A DNA stretch of 64,000 bases, from the NCBI GenBank assembly GCA_009694365.1, contig SHVE01000004.1:62001-126000 (forward strand), given 5' to 3'. Source of the DNA: Thermoleophilia bacterium. Its GTDB lineage: Bacteria > Actinomycetota > Thermoleophilia > Miltoncostaeales > Miltoncostaeaceae. Each line of letters begins with the position of its first letter. The first letter of the stretch is position 1. This document shows positions 1 through 9,868 of the stretch, in pieces. Both the position numbers and the translations under genes were made by a program. Below the pieces are notes generated by a model. That model was not told where the DNA came from. It ran no database searches and saw only the letters and a list, made by a program, of their open reading frames with translations.

Positions 1-1
1 A

Positions 2-871
2 CCCCTGCCCGCCGTGGACGACCCCGGCTATGGCGCTGGTGTTGCCGAGGTGGTCGCGCGTGAGCGCGTCGGCGCCGTGATGCCACTGACCGACTTCGAC
101 CCCGTCATCCTCGCCGACGCCGCGCCCCTCGTGGCGACGGCGGGCGGCATGGTGTTCCTGCCATCCCCCGAGGTGGCGGCGGGCTGCCAAGACAAGTGGA
201 CCTGCCATGAGATGCTCGTGGCGGCCGGTCTTCCGTCGCCCCCTACCTGGCTCGTGGGCGAGGTGGACGACACCACACTGCCGTTCCCGATAATGATCAA
301 GCCCCGCATCGGCTTCGCCGGGCGGTGGATCCATCGCTGCGAGGACCCGGCGGAGCTCGCCTTCTTCCTCTCGCGCACCCCGATGGCGAGCGTGCTGCAA
401 CAGGCCCTTGCCGGCGAGGAATTCAGCATCGACTGTCTCGCCTCCCCCGACGGACGTGCGATCGGCGCCATCCCCCGCTCGATGCTGCAAAGCAAGGGTG
501 GTGAGCAGATCAAGGGCGAGACGCTCGACGACCCGCAGCTCGTGGACTTGGCCCGTCGCACCATCGAGGAGTTGCGACTGGTGGGACCCTGCACCATTCA
601 GTGCTTCCGTGACGGCGACCGGGTCCTCGGCATCACCGATATCAACACCCGTTTTGGCGGGGGGTTCCCGCTGCCCCACGCCGCAGGCGGTGACTACCCC
701 TTCCTCATCCTCGCGATGGCCGCAGGGGAGGACGTCTCACCGCGACTGGGAACCCATAGGGCGGGCGTCGTGATGACACGCTTTCTGTCGGAGCACACCC
801 TCGTGCGCGATGGAGACCGGTTCACCGCGCTGAACGAAACCCCGAAGGAGGCGATAACAGGTGGCATCTGA
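2..871 (+). CDS. ATP-grasp domain protein, 5' end outside window
   Basis: The frame is open to the left edge, so the gene probably begins upstream and only about 290 residues are visible. The sequence resembles the ATP-grasp half of carbamoyl-phosphate-synthase-like and PylC-like ligases: a Rossmann-like pre-ATP-grasp segment (VGAVMPLTDFDP), the lysine strand (FPIMIKPRIGFAGR), the EEFSIDCLA strand and the metal-binding DINTRFGGG near residue 210. Such enzymes join a carboxylate to an amine using ATP; the substrate here cannot be told. It ends inside the start of the Wzz-like gene (11-bp overlap), which places it in the envelope-polysaccharide block. Confidence 0.75.
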   Translation, partial: PLPAVDDPGYGAGVAEVVARERVGAVMPLTDFDPVILADAAPLVATAGGMVFLPSPEVAAGCQDKWTCHEMLVAAGLPSPPTWLVGEVDDTTLPFPIMIKPRIGFAGRWIHRCEDPAELAFFLSRTPMASVLQQALAGEEFSIDCLASPDGRAIGAIPRSMLQSKGGEQIKGETLDDPQLVDLARRTIEELRLVGPCTIQCFRDGDRVLGITDINTRFGGGFPLPHAAGGDYPFLILAMAAGEDVSPRLGTHRAGVVMTRFLSEHTLVRDGDRFTALNETPKEAITGGI

Positions 872-1658
872 CCGCGAGATCACCCTCCACGACGTCTGGG
901 CCGCTATCTGGCGCGGCAAGTGGATCGTCGTGCTCACCACGGTCGTCGCAGCCGCCATCGCGCTGGCGTTCACGTTCGCGGGTGACGCCACCTACACCGC
1001 ATCGTCCAAGGTCTACCTCGGGCAAGCCACCACGATGGTGGGGAACATCGCCTCGACCGCCGGGACGAATCCGCTCACGGCGGCCACGATCCTGCAGGGT
1101 GATGACGTCGTCGCGGCCGTCTCGCAGGCAAGCGGCTTCTCGGAGGCGGCGGTCCGGAGCGCGGTGACCATCTCCGTGCCACGGGCGCCCGGAACGGTCT
1201 CCACGAACCAGCCTGCCGTCGCAACCATCACCGTCACGACGACGGACGGCAAGGACGCCGTCGCGCTCGCCAACGCCTACGCCCAGGTGGCGCTCACCGA
1301 CGCCAGCGGCGGGTACAACGCGGTCGAGAGCACGCTCACAACACAGATCACGGGGCTCGTGGCCGAGGAACGACGTCTCCAAGGGCAACTGCGGGGTGGC
1401 AGCGGGGGGTCGGCAACGACCGCCCAGCAACTGGCGGACCTGCGCGAGCTGCTCACCACGTCCCAACTGCAGTTGGCGCGCGTGCACCAGATCGAAGCAC
1501 CGGCCATCGTGACGCTCGCGCGTAGCGCGTCGTCATCCGGCAGCGCTCCGAACCGCCTGCGCACCGCCATCACCGGCGGTGTCATCGGCCTTCTGGTGGG
1601 TATCGCCGTTGCACTGGGAATCGGTGGCGGGCTGCGCCGGAGCGCGCGGTCCGAATAG
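861..1658 (+). CDS. Wzz/chain-length-determinant-like membrane protein
   Basis: The protein has 265 residues with a transmembrane helix near residues 18-40, an extracytoplasmic region (residues about 45-225) with a coiled-coil-like segment before the end, and a second helix at about 232-255 followed by a basic tail. This is the two-helix plan of polysaccharide co-polymerases (Wzz family), which set chain length in Wzy-dependent export. No C-terminal tyrosine-kinase domain or Walker motif is present, so if a kinase exists it is encoded elsewhere. The start is GTG 861, behind a strong Shine-Dalgarno sequence (aaggagg at 844-850) inside the previous gene. Confidence 0.75.
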   Translation: MASDREITLHDVWAAIWRGKWIVVLTTVVAAAIALAFTFAGDATYTASSKVYLGQATTMVGNIASTAGTNPLTAATILQGDDVVAAVSQASGFSEAAVRSAVTISVPRAPGTVSTNQPAVATITVTTTDGKDAVALANAYAQVALTDASGGYNAVESTLTTQITGLVAEERRLQGQLRGGSGGSATTAQQLADLRELLTTSQLQLARVHQIEAPAIVTLARSASSSGSAPNRLRTAITGGVIGLLVGIAVALGIGGGLRRSARSE

Positions 1659-1671
1659 GCGCGGGGATCGC

Positions 1672-2913
1672 GTGCGGCTGATACCGCGCTCGCCGGGGGC
1701 CGTCGCGTGGACCATCTCGGGCGCCTGCGTCGCCCTTGCCCTCGCGCTGGTGGCGGTGCTTCTGCTCTCGGGAGGCCTCGATGACGGCGACCAGCTGGGT
1801 ACCCCGACGGGCTTCGACAAACAGATAACGACCACGCCGACCGAGGGAACCGACCGGTGGCCCGAGTACGGATACAATTCTGAGCGCACCCGCGCCAATC
1901 CCGACCTCCACCTCCCCCCGCCCTATCGGACCCTCTGGAAGCGGGATCTCGGATCGCTGCTCGAGTTCCCACCGGTCATCGCTGGCGGACGCAGCTTCGT
2001 GGGCACCAACAAGCGCCAGGCCTATGCGCTCGATATCCGTACCGGACGGGTTCTCTGGCGTCGCAAGCTCACCGGTCGCTCCGCGGCGTCGCCCGCTATC
2101 GCCGGGGACCTCGTGCTCTTCACCACCATCAACGGGTTCGTGGAGGCACTCCATCAGGATGACAGCCAGGTCGCATGGCGCCGGGACGTGGGCACATCGA
2201 CCGAGTCGTCCCCGCTCATCGTGGGTCACCGCGCTTACGTGGGGACTCTCGGTGGGCTCATTCTGTGCATGGACTGGCGGAGTGGCAAGCTGCTCTGGAC
2301 TGCCCGTGCCACGGGCGAGGTGAAGTCGAGCCTCAGCCGGTCCGGCGACCACGTGATCGTGGGGGACTACGGCGGGCGGATCTCCGCCCTCGCAGGAACC
2401 ACCGGGCAGCGAAAGTGGCGCACCACCAGTCCCGGACGATTCATCATCGGCCCGGGGGCCTTCTACGGTAATCCGGCGGTCGCCTACGGGCGTATCTACG
2501 CGAGCAACGTCAACCGGCGGGTCATCGCCCTTGATGCCGCCGATGGGTCCGTCGTCTGGGTACGGGTGCTCGGCGGCTGGGTGTACTCCAGCCCCGCGGT
2601 GAGCGATGAGACGGTGTACGTGGGCAGTTACGACAAGCGGCTCTACGCGCTGTCGGCCATCACCGGCGACGTGCGGTGGTCATTCGACGCGGGTGAGCGC
2701 ATCGCCGGGTCGCCCACGGTGATTGGTGACCTCGTGTGGTTCTCCACGCTCGCGAAGAACCCCCATCAGGGACGCACCATCGCGCTCAACACCGCAACGG
2801 GGCGTATGGTCGTCACGATGCCCGGCGGGCGGTACACGCCGGCCGTTGGCGTGGATGGTGTGCTGATCATCACCGGCGTACGCACGCTCCAGGGGTTGGC
2901 GCCCCTCCGATGA
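1672..2913 (+). CDS. Membrane-anchored PQQ-like beta-propeller protein
   Basis: The protein has 413 residues. After a short basic N-terminus it has one membrane helix (about residues 10-32), then a linker and repeated blades of the PQQ-repeat type (YALDIRTGRVLWRRKL, ALDAADGSVVWVRVL, YALSAITGDVRWSF), which predict an extracytoplasmic beta-propeller. The family includes BamB-like scaffolds and quinoprotein dehydrogenases; no catalytic motif is visible, so a binding or scaffold role is the safest guess. Start GTG 1672 follows GGGGA and lies 13 bp after the previous stop; an upstream start at 1579 would overlap the Wzz gene. The last codons overlap murJ by 4 bases (ATGA). Confidence 0.8.
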   Translation: MRLIPRSPGAVAWTISGACVALALALVAVLLLSGGLDDGDQLGTPTGFDKQITTTPTEGTDRWPEYGYNSERTRANPDLHLPPPYRTLWKRDLGSLLEFPPVIAGGRSFVGTNKRQAYALDIRTGRVLWRRKLTGRSAASPAIAGDLVLFTTINGFVEALHQDDSQVAWRRDVGTSTESSPLIVGHRAYVGTLGGLILCMDWRSGKLLWTARATGEVKSSLSRSGDHVIVGDYGGRISALAGTTGQRKWRTTSPGRFIIGPGAFYGNPAVAYGRIYASNVNRRVIALDAADGSVVWVRVLGGWVYSSPAVSDETVYVGSYDKRLYALSAITGDVRWSFDAGERIAGSPTVIGDLVWFSTLAKNPHQGRTIALNTATGRMVVTMPGGRYTPAVGVDGVLIITGVRTLQGLAPLR

Positions 2914-4478
2914 GTATCCGGCAGGTCGCCCGCGCGGCAGCCGTCGTCGCGATCTTCGGAATCCTGTCCCGGGTCCTCGGCTTCGTGCGCGAGATCGTTC
3001 TCGCCGGGGTATACGGCGCCACGGCCGCCACCGATGCGCTCGTCAATGCCCTCTTCGTGGTTAACACCGTGGCCGCCGTACTGCTCTACGTGCTCACGAC
3101 CCTGCTGATCCCCGTGTTCCAGCAGGAACGCGAACGGTCCGGGACCCACAGCGCGTGGGGGCTCCTCTGGGCCATCACCGGATGGGGCGGCATCGTGCTC
3201 GTCGTCCTCACGACGGTGATCGCGATCGTCCCCGAAGCCCCCATCTGGCTCTTCGACATGGGCCCCGAGCGGGCCGTCGTCGCATCCGACCTGCTGCGGG
3301 TCATGGCGCCCGCGCTCATGCTGCAGGGCTTCTCGGCCATCTTCACCGCCATCCTGCAGGTGCATGGTCGCTTCGCCGGACCCGCCGCCGTGGGCGTGGC
3401 ATTCAACGCGGGAATCCTGACCGGCGTGATCGTCGGTGTCGGGAGCCTCGGCATCACCGCCGCCGCCTGGGGTGTCAGCCTCGGTGCACTGCTCCAAGTG
3501 GCCCTGCAACTGCCGCAGTTCCTGCGCGAAGCCCGCGGTGGTGGAGGAGTGCGCCTGACCCTTTCGCACCCGCGCCTCGGAGCGACGGTCGTACTGGCCA
3601 TCCCCGTACTGGCGGCGTCGATCCTGCAGCAGATCAACTCCTTCACCGACCGGTTGTTCGCCTCATCGCTCGAGGCGGGTCGGAACGCCGCGCTCTCCTT
3701 CGCCAATGCGCTTGGATCCGCGCCCCGCACGGTTCTCCTGTTTCCCCTGCTCGTACCACTATTTCCCCTCATCGCACGGTACGCCGCCGAGGGGCGTCGT
3801 GACGACACCGTGGCGGCATTCCGCCGGGCCGCCGGAATCCTCGCACTCGTCGCGATTCCCATTTCCGTCTTCATGATCATCGGGGCATCCGAGATCGCCC
3901 AGGTGGCGTTCGGTCGCGGACAGTGCGACACGGCCTGCGTGGCCGAAATCTCCGCCCCACTGGGATTCTATGGAATCGCCGTGTGGGGCAACTTCATCGG
4001 CTATCTCCTCAACCGCACCCTCTCCGCGGGCAACCACACCCGCGAGATCGTGGTGGCCACCGTCATCACCGTGGTGCTCACCATCGGGCTGGACCTCCTG
4101 TTCCTGCGTCCGCTCGAGCAGGCCGGCCTCGCGCTGGCCAGCGCAATCGCGGTGTACATGAACACGGCCATCACCCTCTGGATGCTCCGGCGTCGTACCC
4201 CCGAACTGTCACTGCGCCACCTCGTAACCCAGCAGGGCCGCATCCTTACGGTGGCACTGGTGGCGGGAGCCGTCGCTCTCGTCCCGGCCGTCCTCATGCC
4301 CACCGATTCCCGCACCTTCTGGGGGGCGGCCCTCTGGCTCGTGGTCGTGGGCATCGTCGGCGGTACCGTGTTCACCATCCTCGCGCGGTTTCTCGCACCC
4401 CGTGAGTTCGCCGACGCGCGGACCGCCCTTCGTAACCTGACCATTGCGCGTCCACGAGGCCCCTCGGCCTCGGCCTGA
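2910..4478 (+). CDS. murJ: Lipid II flippase MurJ (MviN family)
   Basis: The protein has 522 residues and many hydrophobic helices (about 14), as in the MOP superfamily. The N-terminus carries the family signature SRVLGFVREIVLAGVYG with the conserved arginines of the central cavity (residues about 20-36) and the following ATAATDA. MurJ moves lipid II from the cytoplasmic to the outer face of the membrane for peptidoglycan synthesis. The ATG at 2910 overlaps the stop of the beta-propeller gene, so translation is probably coupled. A sugar-lipid flippase (Wzx) belongs to the same superfamily and is the main alternative in this polysaccharide context, but the N-terminal motif favours MurJ. Confidence 0.88.
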   Translation: MSIRQVARAAAVVAIFGILSRVLGFVREIVLAGVYGATAATDALVNALFVVNTVAAVLLYVLTTLLIPVFQQERERSGTHSAWGLLWAITGWGGIVLVVLTTVIAIVPEAPIWLFDMGPERAVVASDLLRVMAPALMLQGFSAIFTAILQVHGRFAGPAAVGVAFNAGILTGVIVGVGSLGITAAAWGVSLGALLQVALQLPQFLREARGGGGVRLTLSHPRLGATVVLAIPVLAASILQQINSFTDRLFASSLEAGRNAALSFANALGSAPRTVLLFPLLVPLFPLIARYAAEGRRDDTVAAFRRAAGILALVAIPISVFMIIGASEIAQVAFGRGQCDTACVAEISAPLGFYGIAVWGNFIGYLLNRTLSAGNHTREIVVATVITVVLTIGLDLLFLRPLEQAGLALASAIAVYMNTAITLWMLRRRTPELSLRHLVTQQGRILTVALVAGAVALVPAVLMPTDSRTFWGAALWLVVVGIVGGTVFTILARFLAPREFADARTALRNLTIARPRGPSASA

Positions 4479-4480
4479 CC

Positions 4481-6028
4481 ATGAGCACCCGGCCCGACCC
4501 CCGTGCGCGTCCGGATCCGCTCGGTAACCGACTGCGACGGGCGGCTCGTGACCTGCGGCGCTCCACGACACACGACCGCGCCCTCACTGCGGCCGGGGTG
4601 GGCGCGCTCATGCTGCTCGGCGGCCTCATGCGTGCCTGGGCACTGGGAGGGCTCAGCTTCGCGTACGGCGCCGATGACGCGCGGTACGTAGCGGTGGCAC
4701 AGAACCTCGCCGGTGGCGTCCTGCCCGATGGTGATGCCGAGTGGTTTGGTGCGCGGGTCGTGCTGCTCTGGCCCGTCGCCCTTATCTTCCGCCTGATTGG
4801 GGCCAACGATGTCCATGCCATCGCGTGGCCCTTTGCTTGCTCCCTCATCTCGATTCTCGCTACGTTTCTGATCGGCCGGGAACTCGCCTCACGACGAGTG
4901 GCGCTCGTGGCCGCAGGCATCGTCGCGGTGGCCCCGCTCGAGGCGATCTGGGCCACCCATCTCCGTCCGGATGCGATCATGCCGGCCTTCATCGCCCTGT
5001 CGATCTGGGCAGCGCTGCGTGCACGGCGATCCGAGCACGCCGGTCGGTGGATCGTCGCGGCGGGCGGTCTGCTGGGTGCGGCATGGGCCACCCGTGAGAC
5101 GGCGCTTGTCATGGCCCCCATCGTCGTGCTCGCGGCCTGGCCGGTGCTACGACGTGGCGGACGTGGGTGGGCGCGGCTGGTGGGCGGCATCGCCTTCATC
5201 CCGCTCTTCGAGGTGACCGTCTTCGGGCTCGCCGGACGTCCCCTCTGGCCCCTCCTGGCCACGCCCAGTGCGGGGTCCTTCCGGTCGCCCCTCGACGGAT
5301 GGGAGGCCACACAGTCGTACATCGGCCTCGCGGTCAACGCCGTGGTACACGTGGGGTCCCCGCTCCTGCTTGCCCTCCCGCTTGTACTCGTGGCAGTCGC
5401 GGTCGCCGTCCAGCGACGCGTGGCGGCGGCGACCGTTCCGGGCGTGTGGCTTGCCGTCGGCGCCCTCTACCTCGAGATCGGTACCCTCATCAGCGTGGAT
5501 AAGCCGGTGCGGTTCCTGACTCTCCTCACCGTGCCCGTAGCTCTGTTGGTGGCGATCGCACTCGATGGACGCCTGATCGCACTCCTCGTGCCACTGGTGG
5601 CCATCGTCACGGTGCTGGCGGTGACACCGCGGCTGGCGGGTGGCTACCGAAACACGAACGTGATGCTGGTGAGCGCAGTGGCCGACGCCATGCGCGACCT
5701 ACCGCGCGCGCCGATCCTCACTGCCGATTACATCTGGTGGGCCAAGCTGAATGCCTTCCTGCCGTCGGGGCGGCTACCGGTTGCGCGCACCACGGACGGC
5801 GCCCATCTCGACTCCGAAGGCCGACGGGCGGCACGCAGACTGGACCCCCTCCCGGTTGTCTCCGCGTACCACGGCGGATATGTGGTCACGGGTCCGGTGC
5901 GCGAGACCCGTGCCTGGCCCGACAACTGGCATGTCGTCCGTGAGACCATGCGCACACAGGTCCCCTGGAACCACCTTGAGCCGGTGGTACGCGTGGGTCG
6001 CGCAACGGTATGGCGGTGGCCGTCGTGA
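4481..6028 (+). CDS. GT39/ArnT-like membrane glycosyltransferase
   Basis: The protein has 515 residues, with a cytoplasmic basic N-terminus and then about 11 hydrophobic helices. The first periplasmic loop holds GADDARYVAVAQNLAGG (about residues 64-80), which corresponds to the acidic DD/DE catalytic loop of the PMT_2/ArnT families. A soluble C-terminal domain follows the last helix. Such enzymes transfer a sugar from a polyprenyl-phosphate donor to an extracytoplasmic acceptor. The next gene is a polyprenyl-phosphate-glycosyltransferase-like GT2 that could supply the donor, a pairing often seen. It starts 2 bp after murJ and overlaps the next gene at GTGA. Confidence 0.8.
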   Translation: MSTRPDPRARPDPLGNRLRRAARDLRRSTTHDRALTAAGVGALMLLGGLMRAWALGGLSFAYGADDARYVAVAQNLAGGVLPDGDAEWFGARVVLLWPVALIFRLIGANDVHAIAWPFACSLISILATFLIGRELASRRVALVAAGIVAVAPLEAIWATHLRPDAIMPAFIALSIWAALRARRSEHAGRWIVAAGGLLGAAWATRETALVMAPIVVLAAWPVLRRGGRGWARLVGGIAFIPLFEVTVFGLAGRPLWPLLATPSAGSFRSPLDGWEATQSYIGLAVNAVVHVGSPLLLALPLVLVAVAVAVQRRVAAATVPGVWLAVGALYLEIGTLISVDKPVRFLTLLTVPVALLVAIALDGRLIALLVPLVAIVTVLAVTPRLAGGYRNTNVMLVSAVADAMRDLPRAPILTADYIWWAKLNAFLPSGRLPVARTTDGAHLDSEGRRAARRLDPLPVVSAYHGGYVVTGPVRETRAWPDNWHVVRETMRTQVPWNHLEPVVRVGRATVWRWPS

Positions 6029-6999
6029 CCGCCGCGATTGATGGGGTGATCGTGAGCCATAACGGCGGCCACGACCGTGCCGTGGCCAGTGCACTCGTGC
6101 AGGACCTCCGTCCCACGGGCGTCGTCGTTGACGACGCCGCGACGGAACCGGCGCCCGTGAGCCCCGCCCTGGGGGTGGGAACCCGGACACCCATCGCAAC
6201 CCGCCCGACGACGCTTCCGTTCGATGCTGTGAACACCTCAATGAGAGCGGTGGTGGTCATCCCGGCACGGAACGAAGCGCCGTCAATCGCGAATGTGGTT
6301 ACCGGGGTACTAAATGCCCTGCCGGATACCCGCGTCGTCGTCATCGATGACGCGTCGCGTGATGCAACGGCGCGAGCGGCGGCGGCGGCGGGCGCGGATG
6401 TGCTCTCCCTCGCGTCGCACACCGGCTACGCCGCGGCACTGCGCGCAGGCTATGTCGTCGCGCTTGCGGACACGCCCGACGTAGTACTGCAACTCGACGG
6501 CGATGGACAGCACCGCCCGTCGGACCTTCCCCGGCTGATGGCCGCGCTTCCCGGTTGCGACATGGTGCTGGGATCCCGTTTTCTCGGACCCTCCCCGGGG
6601 TACACCATTCCCCCACTGCGCCGGGCGGGCATCGCCGCGTGTCGATGGATGACCTCCGCGGTCGGCAGCCCACCACTGACCGATCCGACCTCGGGTCTCC
6701 GTGCCCTCAGCCCACGCGTCGCAGCGGGTATCGCACGCGACGGGTTCCCGTCGGGCCTCACCGAGATCAGCCTGCTCATCCATCTGCACCGGATGGGGAT
6801 GCGCATCACGGAAATCCCCGTATCCATGCTGCCCTCGACGGGTGACTCGATGCACTCCGGCCTTAGCGGTGGCGCCAACTTCGTACGTATCTCGTGGGCC
6901 GTCCTCGGGCTCGCGGCCCGTCGCAGCCCGCTCCTCCGAGCGGCATCCGACCTCCCGGGCGTGGGTGAAGCCTCGGCCGCTTGTAAAGACATTGTGTGA
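6025..6999 (+). CDS. GT2 glycosyltransferase, dolichol-phosphate-sugar-synthase-like, with odd N-terminal extension
   Basis: The catalytic GT-A domain begins at about residue 74: VVVIPARNEAPSI, VVVIDDASRDAT, then LQLDGDGQHRPSDLP containing the DxD metal-binding motif, and DPTSGLRALS. This matches the polyprenyl-phosphate mannosyl/glucosyltransferase group that makes lipid-linked sugar donors. Ahead of it lie about 70 residues (GVIVSHNGG, GVVVDDAAT, LPFDAVNTSM) that look like a degraded copy of a second GT2 N-terminus. GTG 6025 overlaps the previous stop (GTGA) and is the preferred start; ATG 6241 would give the catalytic domain alone. No C-terminal membrane helices are present. Confidence 0.82.
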   Translation: MTAAIDGVIVSHNGGHDRAVASALVQDLRPTGVVVDDAATEPAPVSPALGVGTRTPIATRPTTLPFDAVNTSMRAVVVIPARNEAPSIANVVTGVLNALPDTRVVVIDDASRDATARAAAAAGADVLSLASHTGYAAALRAGYVVALADTPDVVLQLDGDGQHRPSDLPRLMAALPGCDMVLGSRFLGPSPGYTIPPLRRAGIAACRWMTSAVGSPPLTDPTSGLRALSPRVAAGIARDGFPSGLTEISLLIHLHRMGMRITEIPVSMLPSTGDSMHSGLSGGANFVRISWAVLGLAARRSPLLRAASDLPGVGEASAACKDIV

Positions 7000-7049
7000 A
7001 AACGACCTGCTCAGTGTCTACTTTCGTGGAAATCCGCCATATTTTCTGA

Positions 7050-7952
7050 GTGGCATTCCGCTCCATTTCGTCCCGACTGGTTATCGGCGCCCTCGGCGCA
7101 TGCCTTCTGATGGCGCCGGGCGCCCTCGGCGCGACGGACAAGGCGAAGGCGGGCAAGACCGCCGCGCCGGTGCGCCTCGTGCCGCCGACAAAGACAACCG
7201 AGGCCGTTGTACGCGGTGGCAAGGGGAACACCCCGGTGACACCATCGAATCCGATGCTGCCCGCGGCGCCCGGGAGCGGGGCGGGCGGTAACAGCGGGGC
7301 GGGCGGTAACAGCGGGGCGGGCGGTAACAGTGGGGCGAGCGGTAACAGTGGGGCGAGCGGTGGCATGGTCACGGTGGCACCGGTGGCACCGGTGGCACCG
7401 GTCGCACCCATTCCCAAGGGCGTCGCGACCGCCGGACTCGCCGCCGGATCGGGAACGGTCGAAATCCGCGAGTACGTGGACCTCGGTGAACTGGACGATG
7501 CCGCTGCCCACCAGGCAGTGGTGCCAACCCTCCTCGCCCAGATCGCCGCGAAGCGGCTCGGGTCAATGGTTCTGTGCCCACTCGTGATGGGCCGTGATTC
7601 CAACAGCATCGAGGCGGCGGGTGCCATCATCGCCGCGTCGCGCCAGAACCGCGCGTGGGAGATAGCGGCCCATCTCGCACGTGCGCGTATCACGCAATCG
7701 GGCGACTGGCTCACGCCCACTTCGCTGTCCGCCATCGCACAGTTGATCCGTGGGCTGTCAGTGGCCCGGTTCAGCCGCGAGGCCGCCGGGCGAACCGTGT
7801 ATCTGGATCTCAACACCATCCGGAAGGAAGCCCAGGCCGCAAAGGTCACGCGCACACCGGTGTTCGTCATCAAAGGTCCTTCGGGAACCCGCATCGTTAT
7901 CACCCCAACGAGCGCCGCCGAGGTGCTGGGCGCGATCCAGGCGGTCCGCTAG
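7050..7952 (+). CDS. Secreted DsbA/thioredoxin-fold-like protein lacking the CXXC active site
   Basis: The protein has 300 residues. GTG 7050 opens a signal peptide (about residues 1-28). A linker with five near-identical [12 protein letters not shown] hexapeptides (about 76-105) and a short APV repeat (110-120) follows. Residues from about 137 resemble the DsbA/Thioredoxin_4 fold: a VEIREYVDL first strand, an alpha-helical middle, and TPVFVI with the likely cis-proline at 270. Where CPYC should stand the sequence reads GELD, and the only cysteines are C18 in the signal peptide and C176. A redox role is therefore unlikely; a binding or chaperone role is inference. The gene stands between polysaccharide genes. 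Confidence 0.65.
   Translation: MAFRSISSRLVIGALGACLLMAPGALGATDKAKAGKTAAPVRLVPPTKTTEAVVRGGKGNTPVTPSNPMLPAAPGSGAGGNSGAGGNSGAGGNSGASGNSGASGGMVTVAPVAPVAPVAPIPKGVATAGLAAGSGTVEIREYVDLGELDDAAAHQAVVPTLLAQIAAKRLGSMVLCPLVMGRDSNSIEAAGAIIAASRQNRAWEIAAHLARARITQSGDWLTPTSLSAIAQLIRGLSVARFSREAAGRTVYLDLNTIRKEAQAAKVTRTPVFVIKGPSGTRIVITPTSAAEVLGAIQAVR
7265..7402 (+). repeat. 18-bp and 9-bp tandem repeats inside the DsbA-like gene
   Basis: About five copies of an 18-bp unit (core ggggcgggcggtaacag, the last two copies with tggggcgagc variants) are followed from about 7374 by three to four copies of ggtggcacc. Both periods are multiples of three, so copy-number change would lengthen or shorten the linker without breaking the frame. 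Confidence 0.85.
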
Positions 7953-7983
7953 CACTCCGAGGGAGTGCGATAGCCTCCGCGCG

Positions 7984-8928
<945 letters not shown>

Positions 8929-8935
8929 CCGATTG

Positions 8936-9868
8936 ATGGCGACGGCGGCAGTCCTCGCCCGTGGCCTCTGCAAGGCCTATGGCGATCGAGTGGCAGTCGA
9001 CGGTATCGACCTGCGGGTGGAACGCGGTGAGTGCTTCGGGTTTCTGGGGCCCAACGGGGCCGGCAAGACGACGATCATGCGCATGTTGTCGTGCCTGTCG
9101 TCCCGTGACGCCGGTGATCTCGCGGTGCTTGGCCTCGACCCCGATCACGACCCGACGGCCCTCAAGGCCCGTCTCGGGGTGGTACCGCAGGAGATCAATC
9201 TCGATCTCGAGTTGACCGTGCTTCAGAACATGCTTGTGTACGCCCGCTATTTCGGCATCCGGCGCACAGACGCGCGGGAACGGGCTCATGAATTGCTCGC
9301 CTTCGTGGGGATCGGCGATCGTGCGGACGACGCCGTGCACCAGCTCTCCGGCGGAATGAAACGTCGTCTCCAGATCGCACGGGCGCTCATCAACGACCCC
9401 GAGATGGTGCTGCTTGACGAACCCACTACCGGGCTCGATCCACGGGCGCGGCGGCTTGTGTGGGAGCGCCTTCGGGACCTTCGCGCCCGCGGTACCTCCG
9501 TCATCATCACGACCCACTACATGGATGAGGCCGAGCGACTCTGCGACCGCCTAGTGGTCATCGACCGCGGGACCATCGTGCGAGAGGGGTCACCCGCACA
9601 ACTCATACGCGACGACGTCGGCGCGGAAGTGCTCGAGATGCGCGTTCCCTCCGGCCTCGCCACTGCTGTTGCCACGATCGCCAGCCCGCGACACATGGTT
9701 CTGGATGACATGGTCTGGGCGTTTGGCGACAGCGCCGCCACCATGGGGCGTCGCGTACGGGCGAGCGGAATCCCGGTGGACATCATCGCCGAGCGGCGTG
9801 CCACGCTCGAAGATCTGTTCATCGTCCTCACCGGCCACTCCCTTGGGGACGGCGCGCTCGAGGACTAG
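8936..9868 (+). CDS. ABC transporter ATP-binding protein, NodI/DrrA type
   Basis: The protein has 310 residues. It has Walker A GPNGAGKTT (about residues 40-48), the Q-loop VVPQEINLD, signature LSGGMKRRLQIARAL, Walker B LLDEPTTGLDP and the switch histidine TTHYMDEAE. A C-terminal regulatory segment of about 90 residues follows, as in NodI/DrrA exporters of lipids, antibiotics or oligosaccharides. No permease lies beside it; a NodJ-type permease is found about 51 kb away at 61311-62063 and could be its partner. The stop codon shares its CTAG with the stop of the convergent tatC. ATG 8936 is preferred over TTG 8933. Confidence 0.88.
   Translation: MATAAVLARGLCKAYGDRVAVDGIDLRVERGECFGFLGPNGAGKTTIMRMLSCLSSRDAGDLAVLGLDPDHDPTALKARLGVVPQEINLDLELTVLQNMLVYARYFGIRRTDARERAHELLAFVGIGDRADDAVHQLSGGMKRRLQIARALINDPEMVLLDEPTTGLDPRARRLVWERLRDLRARGTSVIITTHYMDEAERLCDRLVVIDRGTIVREGSPAQLIRDDVGAEVLEMRVPSGLATAVATIASPRHMVLDDMVWAFGDSAATMGRRVRASGIPVDIIAERRATLEDLFIVLTGHSLGDGALED

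Noticed and set aside
7265-7402. CRISPR-like array
   Set aside because: The repeats are head to tail without spacers and stay in a coding frame.
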